DNA from: Chondrinema litorale | GTDB lineage: Bacteria; Bacteroidota; Bacteroidia; Cytophagales; Flammeovirgaceae | Assembly (NCBI RefSeq): GCF_026250525.1 | Contig: NZ_CP111043.1 | Span: 930,001-994,000, forward strand | DNA: 64,000 nt | Direction of reading: 5' to 3' | Made by a program: the position numbers and the translations under genes | Notes under the pieces: generated by a model | What the model was told of the DNA's origin: nothing | Database searches by the model: none | What the model saw: the letters and a program-made list of their open reading frames with translations, nothing else | Shown here: positions 62,084-64,000 of the stretch, one piece after another | Position numbering within the stretch: position 1 is the first letter of the stretch | Layout: every line of letters starts with the position of its first letter

Positions 62084-64000
62084 ATGTATGTAATTAAAAG
62101 AGACGGACGCAGAGAAAGCGTAAAATTTGACAAGATTACCGCCAGAATTGAAAAGCTATGTTACAGCCTAGACCAACGGTATATCAGTCCTATAGAAATA
62201 GCAAAAAAGGTAATTAATGGGTTGTATGATGGGGTAACTACTATAGAGTTAGACAACCTTGCTGCAGAAACCGCTGCAACTTTGGCTACTACCCATCCAG
62301 ACTATGCACAACTGGCTGCTAGAATTGCAATTTCTAATTTACATAAAGTTACCAGTAAGTCTTTTTCAAACACCATGAAAAGACTTTACACCTATATAGA
62401 TCCAGCAAATGGAGAAAATGCCCCTATGATCTCCAAAGAAGCTTATGAAGTAATTAGGAAAAATGCGGCAAAACTCGATGAGTCAATCATATACAATCGA
62501 GACTATAATTTTGATTATTTCGGGTTTAAAACCTTAGAGCGATCTTATTTGCTTAAAGTAAATGGCAAAGTTGTAGAACGCCCTCAACATATGCTCATGC
62601 GTGTAGCTGTTGGCATTCATATGGATGATATTGAAGCTGCCATTGAGACTTACAACTTAATGTCTGAAAAATGGTTTATCCATGCCACTCCTACCCTATT
62701 TAATGCAGCTACACCAAAACCTCAACTTTCTTCATGTTTTCTGCTAACCATGAAAGACGACAGTATTGGTGGAATCTATGATACATTAAAGCAATGTGCA
62801 TTAATATCACAATCTGCCGGAGGCATAGGTCTAAGCATTCATAATGTAAGAGCAACTGGTTCATATATAAAAGGAACCAATGGCAATTCTAATGGGATAA
62901 TTCCAATGCTCAGGGTTTTTAATGATACTGCTCGCTATGTAGATCAAGGAGGAGGAAAACGCAAAGGTGCATTTGCTATTTATTTAGAACCTTGGCATTC
63001 AGATATTTTCGAATTTCTCGATTTAAAGAAAAACCATGGCAAAGAAGAACTAAGAGCGCGTGACTTGTTCTACGCTTTATGGACTCCAGACCTTTTTATG
63101 AAGAGAGTAGAACAAAACGAAGACTGGTCTTTATTTGATCCGAATGAAGCCCCAGGCTTGTATGACTCTTTTGGCGATGAGTTTGAAAAACTATATGCAA
63201 AATACGAGAGAGAAGGTAGAGCAAGAAAGGTGGTGAAAGCACAAGATCTATGGTTTGCCATACTAGAAGCACAAACAGAAACAGGTACACCATACATGTT
63301 GTATAAGGATGCAGCTAACAAGAAATCTAATCAGAAAAACCTAGGCACCATCAAATCTAGTAATCTTTGTACTGAGATTATGGAGTTTACTTCTAAAGAC
63401 GAAGTAGCTGTTTGTAACCTCGCCTCTTTGTCTCTACCTAGATTCGTGATTGATGATCAGTTCGACCATCAAAAGCTTTTTGAGGTAACTTATGTAGTTA
63501 CTAAAAACCTGAATAAGATAATCGACAGAAACTTCTACCCTGTACCTGAAGCAGAAAATTCAAATAAGAAACACAGACCTATAGGTTTGGGTGTACAAGG
63601 TTTGGCTGATGCATTTTTAATGCTGAAATTACCTTTCGATTCCATTGAAGCCAAACAGTTAAATAAAGATATATTCGAAACCATGTATTTTGCTGCCATG
63701 ACGGCTTCAAAAGACCTTGCCATTAAAGATGGAGCTTATACATCAATCGCAGGTTCACCGGTTTCAAAAGGAATATTCCAGTTTGATATGTGGGGTGTAA
63801 ATCCTTCTTACAGATGGGATTGGACATCGCTTAAACAAGAAGTAAAAAAACATGGTGTTCGTAACTCTTTGCTATTAGCACCAATGCCAACCGCTTCTAC
63901 ATCTCAGATACTTGGCAATAATGAGTGTTTCGAACCATACACTTCAAATATATACACAAGAAGAGTGCTTTCTGGTGAATTTATTATTGTAAACAAACAC
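62084..64000 (+). CDS. nrdA: Class Ia ribonucleoside-diphosphate reductase, alpha subunit (partial)
   Basis: An ATG at 62084 opens a frame of 639 codons that runs off the right edge. It starts with an ATP-cone domain ([18 protein letters not shown]). The active-site residues fall at the human R1 numbers: Cys218 (SSCFLL), Asn427, Cys429 and Glu431 (NLCTEIMEF) and Cys444 (AVCNLAS). This is a eukaryote-like NrdA that reduces all four NDPs. The ATP cone suggests dATP feedback inhibition. About 130-180 residues of the C-terminus, including the CxxC tail, are beyond the window. Confidence 0.97.
   Translation, partial: MYVIKRDGRRESVKFDKITARIEKLCYSLDQRYISPIEIAKKVINGLYDGVTTIELDNLAAETAATLATTHPDYAQLAARIAISNLHKVTSKSFSNTMKRLYTYIDPANGENAPMISKEAYEVIRKNAAKLDESIIYNRDYNFDYFGFKTLERSYLLKVNGKVVERPQHMLMRVAVGIHMDDIEAAIETYNLMSEKWFIHATPTLFNAATPKPQLSSCFLLTMKDDSIGGIYDTLKQCALISQSAGGIGLSIHNVRATGSYIKGTNGNSNGIIPMLRVFNDTARYVDQGGGKRKGAFAIYLEPWHSDIFEFLDLKKNHGKEELRARDLFYALWTPDLFMKRVEQNEDWSLFDPNEAPGLYDSFGDEFEKLYAKYEREGRARKVVKAQDLWFAILEAQTETGTPYMLYKDAANKKSNQKNLGTIKSSNLCTEIMEFTSKDEVAVCNLASLSLPRFVIDDQFDHQKLFEVTYVVTKNLNKIIDRNFYPVPEAENSNKKHRPIGLGVQGLADAFLMLKLPFDSIEAKQLNKDIFETMYFAAMTASKDLAIKDGAYTSIAGSPVSKGIFQFDMWGVNPSYRWDWTSLKQEVKKHGVRNSLLLAPMPTASTSQILGNNECFEPYTSNIYTRRVLSGEFIIVNKH

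Overview
The window is a chromosomal segment of an AT-rich Bacteroidota bacterium, most likely a member of the Cytophagales or a close relative. The signs are a SusC/SusD pair, a subtilase with a C-terminal type IX secretion (T9SS) sorting domain, DUF6089-type outer-membrane barrels, a Bacteroidota-type ClpC, a eukaryote-like class Ia ribonucleotide reductase, and several promoters of the Bacteroidota form TTG-N18-21-TAnnTTTG. I see no tRNA, rRNA, CRISPR array, insertion sequence, prophage or recognised defence island. The genus cannot be named from this sequence alone.

Layout. 1-6.3 kb: the start of a secreted protein cut by the left edge, then a susC-susD-lipoprotein nutrient-uptake operon (minus strand). 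6.7-10.7 kb: clpC, a WbqC-family gene and trmB. 11-17.7 kb: a GroES-like protein, a VanZ-like protein, a periplasmic cyclophilin, then an envelope group (lipoprotein, multi-LysM protein, two tandem DUF6089-type barrels, a third small barrel). 17.8-25.6 kb: malic enzyme-phosphotransacetylase fusion, a methyltransferase, a DUF1080 protein, a membrane GAF protein, cysS and a small hypothetical. 25.9-33.9 kb: Gfo/Idh/MocA oxidoreductase, DUF3592 protein, an ABC exporter translationally coupled to an unknown protein, a T9SS subtilase, a photolyase/cryptochrome and small secreted proteins.

34.4-37.3 kb: a plus-strand run of a CTP-synthase-type glutamine amidotransferase that has lost its catalytic triad, a DUF1835 protein and a divergent PRPP-synthetase-like protein. 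37.3-44.2 kb: LysE exporter, a GNAT/FemAB-like protein, then a five-gene minus-strand run (gamma-glutamyltransferase, alarmone-hydrolase-like HD protein, ADP-ribosylglycohydrolase, nucleoside hydrolase, DUF7000-like protein). 44.6-51 kb: universal stress protein, SGNH esterase, ACC-deaminase-family enzyme, aldose epimerase, NTF2-like protein and a PhoD-like phosphatase. 51-56.4 kb: a 1114-residue transporter-HEAT-cyclic-nucleotide fusion and a MORN-repeat protein. 56.6-59.6 kb: dnaA, a roughly 730-base non-coding stretch, rpmA and rplU. 59.8-64 kb: nrdB, a PlsC-like acyltransferase and nrdA, which runs off the right edge.

Most genes are housekeeping or envelope functions. The parts that best deserve a second look are the dead-amidotransferase/DUF1835/PRPP-synthetase-like trio with its palindromic upstream site, the nucleotide/ADP-ribose/alarmone hydrolase run, the fused transporter-HEAT-cNMP protein, and the acyltransferase with an altered catalytic motif lodged between nrdB and nrdA. 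I found no clear-cut new system; the trio is the best candidate.
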